Source: Pseudogymnoascus destructans (Eukaryota > Ascomycota > Leotiomycetes > Thelebolales > Thelebolaceae). Taken from it: DNA of 64,000 bases. The first letter of the stretch is position 1, and each line of letters starts with the position of its first letter. This document shows, one piece after another, positions 10,600 through 21,910 of the stretch. Under the pieces are notes generated by a model. The model was not told the origin of the DNA, did not search any database, and worked only from the letters and a program-made list of their open reading frames with translations. The stretch covers positions 310,001-374,000 of the forward strand of contig NW_020167528.1 in the NCBI RefSeq assembly GCF_001641265.1, in the 5' to 3' direction. The translations under genes and the position numbers were made by a program.

Positions 10600-11051
10600 A
10601 AAAAATGCAGCTATAGAGGAGGCTGCTAAAGCAAAAAAAAGTAAAAGCAAAGGCTGCTAGGGAAGAAAAAAGCAGCTGAAAAAGCTGAAAAGGAAGCTAG
10701 GGAAAGGAAGCAGCTGAAGCTAAAGCAAAGGCAGCTAAGGAAGCAGAAGAAGCTACAAAGGCAAAGGCAGCTGAAGCTAAAGCAAAGGCAGCTAAGGAAA
10801 CAGTTGAAGCTACAAAGGCCACAGAAGAGAAGGCAGCAAAAAAGGCCAAAGAAGAGGCTGAAAAAAAGCCCAAGGAAGAAGAGGAAGAAGAGGCTAAAAA
10901 AAAGCCCAAGGAAGAAGAGGAAGAAGAAAAGGAAGAGCCGCCTTCTGATGACGACAATGACGACATAGTTAATAGACTTCGACATGGGGAGACTATTACC
11001 AAACTAAAGGAGGATATTTCTATATCAGTAGAAGTTCTCGTCAAAACATGA
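10600..11051 (+). pseudogene. Decayed unknown gene, part 2 (Lys/Ala/Glu-rich coiled coil)
   Basis: The plus strand encodes an alternating KAKAAKEAEEATKA-type helix followed by acidic KPKEEEEEE blocks and PPSDDDNDDIVNRLRHGET, ending in TGA near 11051. Short A-runs break the frame near 10600-10680. The composition is that of an extended charged helix, as in linkers or chromatin-associated proteins; no family can be named. Minus-strand Phe/Ser-rich frames here are shadows. Confidence 0.3.
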
Positions 11052-11298
11052 GCATGTTGTTGGCCACAAGAAAGGGTTTGGAACACCAGTTATTGTTCTT
11101 AATAAAGAATTTCCCCAAGCAAGAATTTGCAGAATCAGGAAGGACATTGGACATGACAAGAGTAGTCCCAACATTATGCTATGGAGACGTGGGGGCGAGC
11201 TAAACCTAACTCTGAGGAGAAATGGGCGGTTGACGACCTTGATGCTGTTAAACTGATAGCATAGATGTCCCAGATGATTATAAATCATCTCCGGTAAA

Positions 11299-11733
11299 TT
11301 GAGTCAAGCTAATTCCCAAGATGACGGTACAGAAAAAGATGAATTCAAGGCACTTAATATGAAAATTCTGACGCAACCAGATGTACAACTCTACTGCGAA
11401 TGGAAGGAGCCATTAATATTAGACAACGGTAACTTAGTTTTCTCAAGTTGGGAAAGTAGGGCAACGTGTCGTCTTATTTGGAAGAAGAATGCGGATAATT
11501 ACTTGCTTTATGTGGCCAGATTGATCAAAGGTTGGTATCAAAAGGTTTCTGGTGGGTAGTATAAAGACGAACCAATGCCGACTATTGAGATATTTTGGGC
11601 AGGAAGTTCAATGACGCCGGGATCGGACGTGACACCTACACCTAAGAATACAGCTGGGCGCAAAAAAACACCTCGGTCGCAAAAGCGTTCTAGCAAAAAA
11701 ACGGAGAAATCGCGACGGTCGAAACCGCCTTAA
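11299..11733 (+). pseudogene. Decayed unknown gene, part 3 (one in-frame stop)
   Basis: Begins at a TTG-initiated frame (SQANSQDDGTEKDEF) and runs in one frame through a TAG at 11557-11559 to a TAA near 11733. Before the TAG it looks globular (QPDVQLYCEWKEPLILDNG, NADNYLLYVARLIKGW); after it there is a short acidic-to-basic tail ending in KKTEKSRRSKPP. Reading through one stop gives a coherent product of about 144 residues, so the TAG (possibly from CAG) is probably secondary. Family unknown; same strand as the neighbouring pieces. Confidence 0.35.
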
Positions 11734-11810
11734 TATGCCCGGGGAGGAAGTCTCGGCAGGGTACATGACATAGGTCTTCGCAATTCAGAGCACAGAAGGA
11801 GAAGACGATG

Positions 11811-11950
11811 ATTCAGACAAGGATTCAGACAAGGATTCAGATGATTCAGACAAGGATTCAGACAAGGATTCAGATGATTCAGACAAGGATTCAGATGATT
11901 CAGACAAGGATTCAGATGATTCAGACAAGGATTCAGATGATTTGGACGAG
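11811..11950. repeat. GATTCAGACAAG / GATTCAGAT minisatellite
   Basis: Imperfect 12-15 bp units encoding Asp/Ser/Lys. The reverse-strand Ser-rich frame over it is a shadow. Confidence 0.8.
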
Positions 11951-12007
11951 GATTCAGACGAAGCAGAGCTGGGACGTCGAGAAGAACTATTTCTGAAAAT
12001 CGAGGGG

Positions 12008-12223
12008 AAATACCGGACTAAAAATAAGATAGCGCCAAAGGCTAAACTAACGGCTACACAATATGACACTGTAGAGGCCAAATACCGGACTAAAAATAAG
12101 ATAGCGCCAAAGGCTAAACTAACGGCTACACAATATGACACTGTAGAGGCCAAATACCGGACTAAAAATAAGGTAGCGCCAAAGGCTAAACTAACGGCTA
12201 CACAATATGACACTGTAGAGGCC
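12008..12223. repeat. Three 72-bp tandem repeats
   Basis: Units at 12008-12079, 12080-12151 and 12152-12223, starting AAATACCGGACT. They differ by only a base or two (ATAGCG versus GTAGCG) and preserve the reading frame. A partial fourth unit (AAATATCAAC) follows. Confidence 0.9.
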
Positions 12224-12319
12224 AAATATCAACACAATTTAATGGTAAGGTTTTGTTTTTGCTTTCATGTTTTTCAGAGTTTCAAGGACCTTAGGTTTAT
12301 TCATTCCTTTTTGTTTTAG

Positions 12320-12848
12320 TCTAATAATCTACACTCTTTCAATCTCCTAGGCTAACTCTGGCTTCCATTAATTCACTGGAATATGTCATCAATGCCTTTA
12401 AATTGGTTACTTCATTAATTTTTGTTAATTTAAGTTGTTGAAGCCTCCGACAAGTTTTGGTCATAACTAATACGAGCCCTGCTATCGCCCTTGCTACCCC
12501 ATTAGAATACCGAAGTTTGTAGCTTAGATAGTGTTTAATTAGTCCTCTAGCCTATTAATATCAAAATTTTCTTCTAAAATCCATGCAACTCCTAAGCTCT
12601 GCTACAAAGAAGACCTTGACATATAAGTTTAGCGGCTTGTTCTGGCTCTACCAGCCGGCATCCTGCATTGTAAGCCACGCGCACTTTTTGGCTCCTCTAT
12701 CCTAATTTAATGTATAAATACAAATCGTAGGTGTGGCTTGCTACCAATCAGCAATAGGTGGCGCTCTCGGCTTATTAACACTGGCATACTATAAGAGTAC
12801 AAGTACGACGCCTAGTATCTTTGCTATCAAATCTACATCTTCCCAATC
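12320..12848. other. Gene-free stretch; possible ferric reductase promoter
   Basis: AT-rich, with no frame of note. A TATA-like GTATAAATAC lies near 12712 and a second AT-rich site near 12788, upstream of the ferric reductase ATG at 12849. No clear GATA or iron-regulator cluster seen. Confidence 0.35.
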
Positions 12849-15763
12849 ATGCACATCACTTTAGCATATGCCATCGCCTTGGGCGGCTTCCTCCTCAGCC
12901 CAGTTCTTATGAATCTGCTTCCTATTCTCCCAGTTGTGATACCACCTAGATGGCGCTCTGTGCATAAGGGGATTAGGTACCTAACATATCCTTACTATAT
13001 CTACCGGCATCGATTTATAGGCCCGTGGACAAGAGCAGACATTATTATCCACCTTGTATACATAGTTGCCAACTCCTTCTGCCTTGTGTTCCAACCTCCC
13101 GTTCCGACCATTATGCAGGCTGGTCTACGAGCTGGTAGCCTCTCACTAATAAACTTGATTCCCTTATTTCTAGGCCCACATATAAGTTTTCTTGCTGATA
13201 TCTTTGGTGTCTCATTGACTGCATTTCGCGCACTACATCACTCCGCTGGGCTAATGTCATGCGCAATGGTGATTTTCCATGCAGTTGTCATGGTTCTGTC
13301 ACCTAGGAGGTTCATATTACGCGGTGTGAAGAGAATTTCTGCAGTAGTTGTAAGTCTGCCTTGATGCTTAAGTGCCGTGTTGCTTACTGTATGTAATAGG
13401 GCGGGTCCTCTCTTGTCTTGATTACTTTACTGTCTTGGTATCCTCTCCACAGGTGGTGTTACGAGATCTTTCTCCAGTTGCACCATACACTAGCAGCTGT
13501 ACTTGTTGTCTCTGCTCTGCTGCATGTCCCGTCAGAATTGGTTCCTAGGATATACATCTACGTCAGCCTAGGGATCTATGCGACAACCCTAACAGCTGAA
13601 GTGCTGCTTTTAGTACGCCGCAATGGAGTATTAATAGGAATATTCACGAATACTAGGTGGGGAAAATTGCCTAGAGTTGGAGAGATATTCAAATATCCAG
13701 TTGGCGAAAATTCAGATGGTTACAAAAATCCGGTCCAGTTTATAATACACTGCCCGAAGCCATTGCAAATAGATGCGGGACAATACATTAATATGTGGGT
13801 TGGCTCTCTTGGAATTATGCAGACCCATCCATTTGTAGTAGCCTCCTGGACAGGTAACCAGCAGACAAAGTTAATGCTCATCATTGAACCTCGCTGTGGT
13901 TGGACTAAACGGCTCCAGTCGAAGGCAATGGATGTGAGCGGGCAGCCATGGGACTAGGAAGGGTCCTATTCACTGGGCCACATGGTGCTTCCATACCAGT
14001 GGGAGATTACGAGTACCTCTTTATGGTCGCAAGTGGTTATGGCATTGTAGCACAGTTGCCACTTTTAGAGCGACTGGTACACGGTGTACTTGCCCGCGAA
14101 GCTCGAGCCCTTCGAATTCGCCTCGTTTGGGAATTTGAAGACACAGGTGTGTCTGACTTACAAATTGGTTACTTGTCTAACTCTATATAATAGATCTCTA
14201 CGATGCAGTGGTTCCGATACTTAACTGGGTCTTGTATGAGGCTCAGAAACTAGGCAAGAACTGCGTATGTTTAAAAGTATGCCTATACGTATTGTCTTAC
14301 TAAGTCTGCTAGGCACTTACAATCTCACTCTACTCAACGCAATTGGTCCTCCTTAATAAACTCAGCCAAAGAGCAATGGTATATGACACGCATATCCTAC
14401 TTAAAGGAGCATTCGACGCTGAAATAGCGCCGATGGACGCTAGAAAAATGGGAGAAAATGAAGCCGCACAAATAGCAGCAGAGAAAAGAGCTCAGGAAAT
14501 AGGAAGGGGACGAGAAGAAATTATGGAAGAAATTATGAAGAAGAGAGTAGGGAAGGTTGGAAGATGGCAAGGCAACATCACGAATGAGGCTCAAGATGTT
14601 CAACAACCAGACGAGAAAATTGACGAGTTAGAAACCTTACCCCTGTGTACGAAATCACCTAGAATGTGTAATGGTGGGTGCACCAGATATGAGAATCTAG
14701 CCACCCAAGGAAGGGATGAATTTACTAAGACAACACACTGTCTTAGAAAACAGAGCCAAAGGGTCGTAGCTTAGACTATTCCACAACGCAGCAATCAGGT
14801 GTATGATGTGGTGAAGTGGTTTAGACAAGTTGCAACAAATGTTGAGTCTGAGAACTCAGGGGTAAGTCAGAGGTTAGCACCTCACTGACTTTTCAAAAAC
14901 AGAGAATAACAAGATCAATGCTTGGAAGCTTGGAAAAGACGTAGAAGTATGTGCTAGTCGATTTACTGTATTGCCTGCTTGCCCTTTCTTAAGGAAAGGG
15001 CAATCCTATTTATGCCAAAGGAGTGTAGTTCTCTCATTTTCCATGACTTTCCATGACTAACCAGGCTTGGTAACTGTAGTCGACGTAAGAGAATCCCATA
15101 GAACCATCTCTTAGGTTCGTAGCCTATAGGAAGTAAAAGGAGGTCCAAGGTCAGAGTACCCCTATAGACAAATTATGTCATAGACAAATTATGTCATAGA
15201 CAAATTATGTCATAACTTAACCAATCTTGTGGGTAACTAAAGAGCGATGACATGTAATGAATCATAGAGGTTTGTAGGAGCTTTTAGAGCTATCGTTCAT
15301 GCTCCTAGGCCTCTAGTTGGTAGAGATATGTCATGTGGTAGTATGAGTGATGTCATGTAATGAATCATAGAGGGTTGTAGAGATATGCTATGTGGTAATA
15401 TCGGCCCAGTAACTAAGGAGCGATGACGTGTAATGAATCATAGATGGTTGTAGCAATCGTTGAGTAGTATTGCTCTTGTTGTTGGTGTGATAAGACAAAA
15501 TATGTATAGTGACTTGTAGGTTTGAGGAGGAGATTTCCAAGTTTGCTCTTGAGTTTGATAGCAAACTGAGTGCAACGAATGTCAGTATGACAGAATGCTT
15601 ATTACAGGTAAGTCTGCAATGCCATAAGGCAGCTTTTTGCTTACAGCATATAGTATCTGCATCGACAAAGATTTGCGATGAGCTGAGATTGATTCTACAT
15701 AGTTCTCTTAGCAAAGACATTACTCTAATGGAGCTAGATTATCAGCCATCAGATAAGAACTAG
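12849..15763 (+). pseudogene. Ferric reductase / NOX-like flavocytochrome, split by a solo LTR
   Basis: Plasma-membrane metalloreductase family: moves electrons from NADPH via FAD and haems to Fe(III). Exons inferred: 12849-13349, 13400-14146, 14194-14264, 14313-14666 continued at 15598-15607, 15654-15763; all GT-AG, phases agree, giving about 597 codons, normal for the family. The membrane part has paired His sites (LHHSAGLMSC...FHAVV; LQLHHTLAAVLVVSALLH). The FAD site is THPFVVASW (about 13825) and the nucleotide site ASGYGIVAQLPLLERL (about 14030). The last exon restores the usual end (ITVSASTKICDELR). Breaks: a one-base deletion near 13947 and a 926-bp solo LTR at 14667-15592. Splice sites elsewhere remain perfect, so loss is recent. 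It is next to the sirtuin-Ulp1 gene, same strand. Confidence 0.9.
14667..15592 (+). repeat. Solo LTR C1 (926 bp) inside the ferric reductase
   Basis: Starts TGTAATGGTGGGTG and ends GTCAGTATGACA, flanked by a 5-bp duplication GAATG (14662-14666 and 15593-15597). Removing it rejoins the host exon in frame. Other copies: 37468-38403, 40140-41075 and 48200-49089. It shares a sublineage with the 48200 copy (tandem GATGA(T/C)GTCATG / GGGTTGTAG blocks and no 38-kb-type insert). No internal retroelement region is attached. Confidence 0.93.
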
Positions 15764-15954
15764 AGTCTCTGCAAAATTGTGATCTATATTAGAGTAGGGC
15801 TATTTTTGAAGCCGTAAATTCTACAATGAGGAGCCAAAACGGGCTGCGGGCATTAATTAGTAATAATTACCATAAGACAACTTCAGACTTCCCATTATTT
15901 TTAGACTTCTCATTATAATCCCATAATTCCACACCGCTAAAAACCAAAAGAAAC
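15764..15954. promoter_or_regulatory. Spacer / promoter region of the sirtuin-Ulp1 gene
   Basis: Short AT-rich spacer after the ferric reductase stop. TTAGACTTCTCATTATAAT precedes the ATG by about 55 bp. No named site recognised. Confidence 0.3.
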
Positions 15955-18076
15955 ATGGTATTGGAAGTTGACCTCGGCTCCGTAGCAGATTATGTGGCGC
16001 ATGTAGAGCTGCGTCCATTAATAGATGCATTTCGCCAGAGAAAGAGAATTGTAATCATTGCGGGAGCTGGAATCTCAGCATCCGCAGGAAGTAGGTAGCC
16101 CCTCCCTTCTATCTACAGTCACTAATCAATATAGTCGCTACATTCCAAGATTTGCCAGTGAAAGGCAGAGACGTGTTTAGCATGAACTCATATAATGACG
16201 ATGCTTCTACAACGCTTCTTAACGAGACAATGTGCAGAATGTACAGCAGTATAAGATCTGCAAACCCAACTCAGTTTCACCACGTTATTGAAGAGCTTGC
16301 TAAAGAAGACCGCTTGCATCGTTTGTACACTCAAAATATTGATGGATTAGACACGCAGCTACCGTCCCTCGGAACTAAAATACCACTGCCAGAAACGAAG
16401 CCATGGCCGACAACGATTCAGCTACATGGAGACCTAAGGACTGTTAAATGTCAAGGGAATCCAACACATCTAGGTTCGTTTAACCCAGACTATGACTATG
16501 CAGATACGACAGCTATTGCCATGGTTAGTGCCTCAGATCTCAGGTCAAAACCCGATGCGGTGATTGTTGTAGGAACTGCACTTAAAGTCGAGTCAAGAAG
16601 AAAATTTACAATAGATATGTGCGCAGCAGTTCGAAAATGCGGTGGTTTAAGTGCCTGGATTAACCTTGAGCCTCCTTCACAACCACTTAAATGCTTCAAC
16701 ATAGTCGTAAAAGGCGACTCTGACACAATAGCAATGCATGTGTCTAGCTGGTGGTTGAAGGATTGTCCTAATATTATAAGCAACGCAAACATAAAGTACC
16801 TACAAGATAAGTACAAGCTGTTCATTGCAAGGTCAACAGAGGAAGCTCGTGGGCTTTTGGAGCAGGACCAGAAGAGGGATCCGACAGCACTTGGCACGAC
16901 GCAGAACATACTTCTTGATTCTGGGGAGGCAGCAAAATTGATTACCTTTAAAGCCATCAATCACAATGCTAAGAAGGCAACTCCAGCGTTACCTCATAAG
17001 ACCATACGTACACAAGCACCCTCATCTATAGTCCCGCCTAAAACTTCATCTGCATCCTCTATAATCCCACCATTATGGCAGTCTACTTCGTCCATAGTCC
17101 CTCATTTGTTATTATCTGCATCTCAGAGCCAAGCCGCACAAGCGTCAGCGTCTAACGTCTCACATAAACCAGTTTCTGCACCCATCGCTTCACTTGCACA
17201 AGCATCTGCATCTAACGTCTCACTTATCTCTGCATCCCAGGCCTCACAATTACCGACGTCTGTCTTATCAAGTGTGCTGCACCCTTTTATGACGACTCCG
17301 GCCCATAGTGGTCTAGAGATCGTACCAAAAATTACACCTGGTTGGGAGTTAGAAACCTCAAAGAGGCTAGATAGTGTTATTGTCCGGGGAATCAAAGTTA
17401 AGAACCACCGAAGTTTGTCAGTCCTTACAACAATTACGAACTTAGGTTATGAGGCTAATATAGCTTTGTCACTTTGGCGTCTAAAACATGGAGAATACCT
17501 TGATGATGAGGTTATCAATGCGTATATTGAACTTCTTCAGAGGTCTAATCTCCCTCACGGTCAAGGTATCCAAACTTATCTTAAGAATGGTGTTAGAAAG
17601 GCCATGGAAACCTTTTATAAAGCTGACGGACACAGGAAAGTATTCTATATTTATTCCTTTTAATGATGCTTTCCATTGGACTTTTGCTGTTATCAAATCG
17701 CAGGAGAAGGGCACCATTGTGCAGTGGGAATACTTTGATAGCCTTGGCGGGAAACCACCCCAAGTATTTTTAGACTGGATTGGTAATTGGTTTCCCAAAA
17801 AGCAAAGGGTTCCAGCATTACCAAATCCCAAGCAAAACAACGAAGTTGATTGCGGTTTGTTTGTCCTCCTCGGTATTCGCCTTATGGCTTCAGGGAAGCC
17901 ACATCTGTCTAACCAGCAGGCCATAGCGCATACCCGAATTTAGGAAGAGAGTCCTAGCAGAGCTCTTAGCTTTTGGGTGTCGATATCGCCCTGACGTCTT
18001 TCATACCATGACGCCCCCCCTTCCCACTCTGTTCAACAAAACGGACCCCTATTTCGTCTCTTCTACCCTGCAGTAA
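15955..18076 (+). pseudogene. Sirtuin (Sir2) - Ulp1/C48 protease fusion gene, frameshifted
   Basis: Exon 1 is 15955-16090 (ATGGTATTGG); intron 16091-16134; exon 2 starts at 16135 and the splice restores GISASAGIATFQDLPVKGRD. The sirtuin part has the NAD-binding GAGIS, TQNIDGLDTQ, the catalytic-His LHGDLRTVKC and VVGTALKV, but the segment that should hold the two CXXC zinc pairs is short: only one Cys follows LHG. A Ser/Ala-rich linker (about 16980-17310) leads to a Ulp1-type protease with HWTFAVI (His), EYFDSLGG (Asp) and NNEVDCGLFVLLG (Gln/Asn and Cys). Frameshifts near 17625 (before the catalytic His) and near 17937; the end frame stops at 18076. About 692 codons if joined. Such a fusion would combine NAD-dependent deacylation with SUMO/NEDD8-type cleavage. 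It could be a host regulator or transposon cargo. Confidence 0.82.
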
Positions 18077-18109
18077 TCAGTTCCGCTTAATCGGATTCCT
18101 AAGCAAATT

Positions 18110-18900
18110 TAGGGTGCAGCGGCTCATCGAAAGGATATTCCTTGTGTCCTCGATCAAGTGATTCATTCCCTTCTAGCTGAACCGTGCAGTATGAGCCTGA
18201 GCCTGACTTCCGCTGCAGCCAATGACCCTCTCTAGCTCGCTAGGACATTCTATGCATCCTTGATCAGCTCGTCATTGCAACCCTCATCCAGCTGAACGGT
18301 GCAGCATTAATAGGAGCCTAACCTCTCCTCCAGCCAATGACCCCCCGCAGCTCAGCAGGACATCCTTTGCATCCTTGATCAGCTCGTCAGTATGGCCCTC
18401 CTCCAGCTGAACTGTGCAGCATGAATAGGAGCCTGACCTCTCCTCCAGCCAATGACCCCCCACAGCTCAGCAGGACATCCTTTGCATCCTTGATCAGCTC
18501 GTCAGTACGGCCCTCCTCCAGCTGAACGGTGCAGCATGAATAGGAGCCTGACCTCTCCTCCAGCCAATGACCCCCCGCAGCTCAGCAGGACATCCTTTGC
18601 ATCCTTGATCAGCTCATCAGTACGGCCCTCCTCCAGCTGAACGGTGCAGCATGAATAGGAGCCTGACCTCTCCTCGATGACCCCCACAGCTCAGCAGGAC
18701 ATCCTTTGCATCCTTGATCAGCTTGTCAGCATGGCTCCCCTCCAGCTGAACTGTGCAGCAAGAATCGGAGCCTGACCTCTCCTCCGGCCAATAAACTTCT
18801 CCCCTGCCTCCCCTCCCCTTCAGTAGGACATTCGTCGCATCCTTGACCAGCTCACCATCACGTCTCTTCTCCCGCTAATCCATGCAGCCGGAGCTGACCA
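18110..18900. repeat. Minisatellite, about 115-bp unit, 6-7 copies
   Basis: The anchor GCATCCTTGATCAG recurs near 18253, 18369, 18484, 18600, 18709 and 18837, and a diverged first unit lies near 18140. Inner copies (18369-18700) are close to identical; outer ones are diverged, as expected for expansion from the middle. It begins just after the sirtuin-Ulp1 stop. Small open frames across it are repeat artefacts. Confidence 0.9.
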
Positions 18901-19960
18901 GCTGAATATCAAGCAGCTAGGTCCTGAGACTGGCTCTTTCATTGATGGGTATTTAGGGCCTCTGGAGGTATGTTTTGCCGGCGTTGGTTTGGACGGGTTG
19001 GGGTCATGTTCCTCCCTCGCAGCATCGCCATTCTGCCTTGACGGAGAGTTCAGCTCCTGCGCTTCTCCATCACGTTTTGAACGATACGATGATGGTATCT
19101 CACTGCCCCCGCTCTAAGCAATGCCATATTGCATATTCTAACAATTTATTGTCGATCTCTCGTAGCCTGAATATATTCATGATTACGCTGCGTTTTGAAG
19201 CACCTTGCTATTTTGAGTTTGTATCGTATTGCTTCAGTGACTGACCACAGGTGCTTCAGAAAGGAAGCACTTAATGGCGTTGAGTATGGTATTCTTATGG
19301 AAAGTAGAACGGCAGATATTGGCCGTTCAGAGCCATTATTAAAAGAGAGGCAGAAGTGGCGTAAATGGAAATTTCCAATTTTTGCGGGCAGCGAATACTG
19401 CCGAAGAGCATAATGTGGCGGTCATCCGCGCTAATGCAGGCCCGGCTCAGGCTTGCTCAGGCTTGCTCAGCCGGGCTCAGTCACAGATCAGTCTAGCTCA
19501 CCCAAAGCTCAGGTTAAAGCAGCAACAGCTCAGGTCCAAAGACGGAAGTGGAAATTGACCATGTCGAGAGTCCGGTAGTAGATTACCTGTATTTATGTTG
19601 TCGCGGGGACATACCTTCTGAATGTGAGAGTTGCGACTCAGAGAAATGGGGATGAGGAGACGGAATATCCGTTTGTGTATAATTGGAGGATAAGGGGGAA
19701 GTTAGAGGAATAGACGGTTTAACTGAGAGCGTGACAACATAGACATTGGGTGTCACTATACGAGAATGTATTCTTTGATTCACAAGTTGAATTTTTTCTG
19801 TTCTTGTTCAATTTTCTCGGCATAATACTTTGTGATTATTAGCAATTTTCTAGGACAATACCAAATCATATAACATGAGCTTCTTACTTCCAGCACCCCA
19901 TCTCAAACCAATATACCCCAGTACGTCTTTCAGTGGCTGTATCAGCTTTAAGTTACCATC
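18901..19960. other. Gene-free stretch
   Basis: No convincing gene. A small direct repeat GGCTTGCTCA occurs twice near 19450-19465 within a GCTCAG-rich patch (19440-19530). A short inverted GTGCTTC / GAAGCAC lies near 19250. Confidence 0.5.
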
Positions 19961-20498
19961 TGTAAGGGTCGTAAGCCTAAGGGTCTCACGGGAGTCCAGG
20001 GAACCAGGTCAGGAGGCAGGAAGGTATCGTATTCTGTAAGCACAATAGGTCTACGTAGATACATCGACTATTGACTGGAGGCCTTCTTCCGAGGCCTCCA
20101 ACCCCTTTTATCTATGCACCTTGTGCCCTATTTTACCGAGCCCTATGGGCCGCTTATGAAAGGGACCTCACGTGGTGGCACGTGATGGCCTTCCTTACAC
20201 CATCCTTGGATACCTTCGCATCATGGAGACAGACGATGGCGGCTTTATATACGCAATGTGAAATAAAAATTGTGGAATTCTCACTCCGTGCCCAGGATAA
20301 GAGGCAGTGATGCCGCCCAGGCCACCAAGCGCCAACCCGGGGCCAAGCCCAGTATCACCCAACTCAGAAGATAAAACTGGGCACCACTGCTCTGAGACTA
20401 GCTCAGAAGCAGAGTTTTTCTGCTATATAAAAGAAGTTACAGTGGCTAGATGAATAAAAACATGCTTTCACAGATCACTGTTCTGAACCTGGTTGACA
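19961..20498 (+). repeat. LTR-like segment (unconfirmed)
   Basis: Starts TGTAAGGGTCG and could end GGTTGACA. It has a TATA-like CTATATAAAAG at about 20432 and AATAAAAAC about 20 bases later, the order expected for an LTR. I found no matching 5-bp duplication and no second copy, so boundaries are a guess. Confidence 0.3.
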
Positions 20499-20639
20499 CG
20501 CCCATAATTATCATATTATTGGACAGAGTTGCCAACCCTGCCGAGTCAGTTTTCACACCCCTTGCTCCATGTGCAATCGCATGCATCAGGGACGTCAAGA
20601 TATTAAGTGACGCTTAAATACAGTACTCATTATCCAGTG

Positions 20640-21776
20640 GCTCAACCTTAGATCCGAATTCCAGGACTTCCAGCATAGCACTAGAGTTTCAGTTAGCCCC
20701 TGTTCTTTGTATGCATACTCCTGGGATTTACCTTCTGCATATTGCTAGGGAACTATTCGAAAGAGTTTGCAGGGCGTTATTTTCACCCTCGAAAGATGCT
20801 AAGAACGAGGTTAACGAGTTTAGGATCTGCATTGCCTCCACTCTTCTAAACTCCTGTTGCGATGTACGCTCGTGGATGTGAGAAAGCACTTGATCTAACA
20901 GCAGTGATGAGTAGGCCATCTTAGTGGACGGGTTCATCTGCGCTAAATCTTTAGAGCTCTGATATCTAGGTCAGTTATCTGTATAAATTATAAAGATGGC
21001 TTTATATCAAGCACACTATTGCCGCATACCCCTTTTATCGATCGTCCCAGAGATGCACTGTGTCTAGCGCTACTCTCAAGAGATGCGTATCTATTAAGTG
21101 CCATCCTTAGCTTCAACATTACTTGATGAGCATCACGAGGGGATCCAACCTATTAGTGATAACAACGCCACGCCAGGTCTGCCGTGCCTCCTCAGCTAAA
21201 TGCAGATCCGGAAAAGCCCTGGATAGATCCGCAGATGATGCAGCACGCCCCCAGAGCGACCGCTGCCTGGATATTGGCTCCAGCCGAGATGTATGCTGAT
21301 GGGTACATCGCATGTCCGATTTCGAATGTCGTCAGCAGTAATCGACCCTGTAGCATTGCCAGAGATTCATCCTTGTCGCCTTTAGCATACCTACCCAGCT
21401 CTTGATCAGAATATACAGACATCATGTCTACAATGACATATCGCCATCCACTGGCATCGCACACACGAGGAATATAGAGAGAGTTAAGAGACCGAAGCCC
21501 GATGGGGCGGCTTCAACACGGAATCTCGATAGTTGCGCATAACAACCCGTCTCCGACACGACCGGCAACCAAGTATGCACCCTCCGAAAAAAAATTACAG
21601 CCGCCTCTCGTAACCGCAAACCATCGCCAATAACTGAGGATACTTGGGATTTGAGGGTATAGCGTAAATTAGATGACGTCAAGTCCAATAAATCGGGTAC
21701 AGGCAGCAGACGTGGAGTCTCCGGATGCGCCGGATGAGAACAGGGTTTATTTAACCTTAATTTATCAGCAACCATG
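20640..21776 (-). pseudogene. Fungal-specific transcription factor, decayed
   Basis: Reads from high to low coordinates in several frames. The opening (ATG about 21773, VADKLRLNKPCSHP) leads into LPVPDLLDLTSSNLR and RVHTWLPVVSE (about 21560), which match the middle homology region of fungal zinc-cluster regulators. Then come QGRLLLTTFEIGHAMYPSAY (about 21330), LAEEARQTWRGVVITNRLD (about 21180) and the C-terminal helix LLLDQVLSHIHERTS (about 20890). At least three frame changes and one stop separate them. No Cys6 DNA-binding cluster is visible, so the N-terminus is lost or truncated. Formerly a regulator; target unknown. Confidence 0.7.
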
Positions 21777-21910
21777 AAGACACCCCACATAAAACTAGCG
21801 TACCGTTTACAGAGGGAACAGATTGGCAAGAAGTTTATCACATTGCCGCTTCTGTCTACTGCAGCGGAGGCAAGATTGGTCGGCGCGGGTGGACATAATC
21901 GTTGTTGCTG

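Larger units (their letters stand above)
11776..12247 (+). pseudogene. Acidic DS-repeat and 24-residue-repeat exon
   Basis: A possible exon: the acceptor-like ACATAG sits near 11775, and GTAAGG follows ATG at about 12245 as a donor. It encodes a run of (DSDK/DSDD) repeats, then AELGRREELFLKIEG, then three copies of a 24-residue repeat containing PKAKLTATQYD. DNA and protein repeats are in the same frame. The first two repeat units are nearly identical at DNA level, so the expansion is recent. It may be the 3' part of the same decayed gene as 9663-11733. No family recognised. Confidence 0.35.

Noticed and set aside
10626..11086. Minus-strand Phe/Ser/Leu-rich frames resembling membrane segments
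   Set aside because: Antisense of a Lys/Ala/Glu-rich coding stretch.
11785..12225. Minus-strand Ser-rich frame with hydrophobic repeats
   Set aside because: Shadow of the plus-strand Asp/Ser and 24-residue repeats.
16091..16134. Stop codons after exon 1 of the sirtuin taken as inactivation
   Set aside because: They lie in an intron whose removal restores GISASAGI in frame.
19583..19783. Short minus frame in the 19-kb stretch
   Set aside because: Too short, no domain and no supporting splice or start context.
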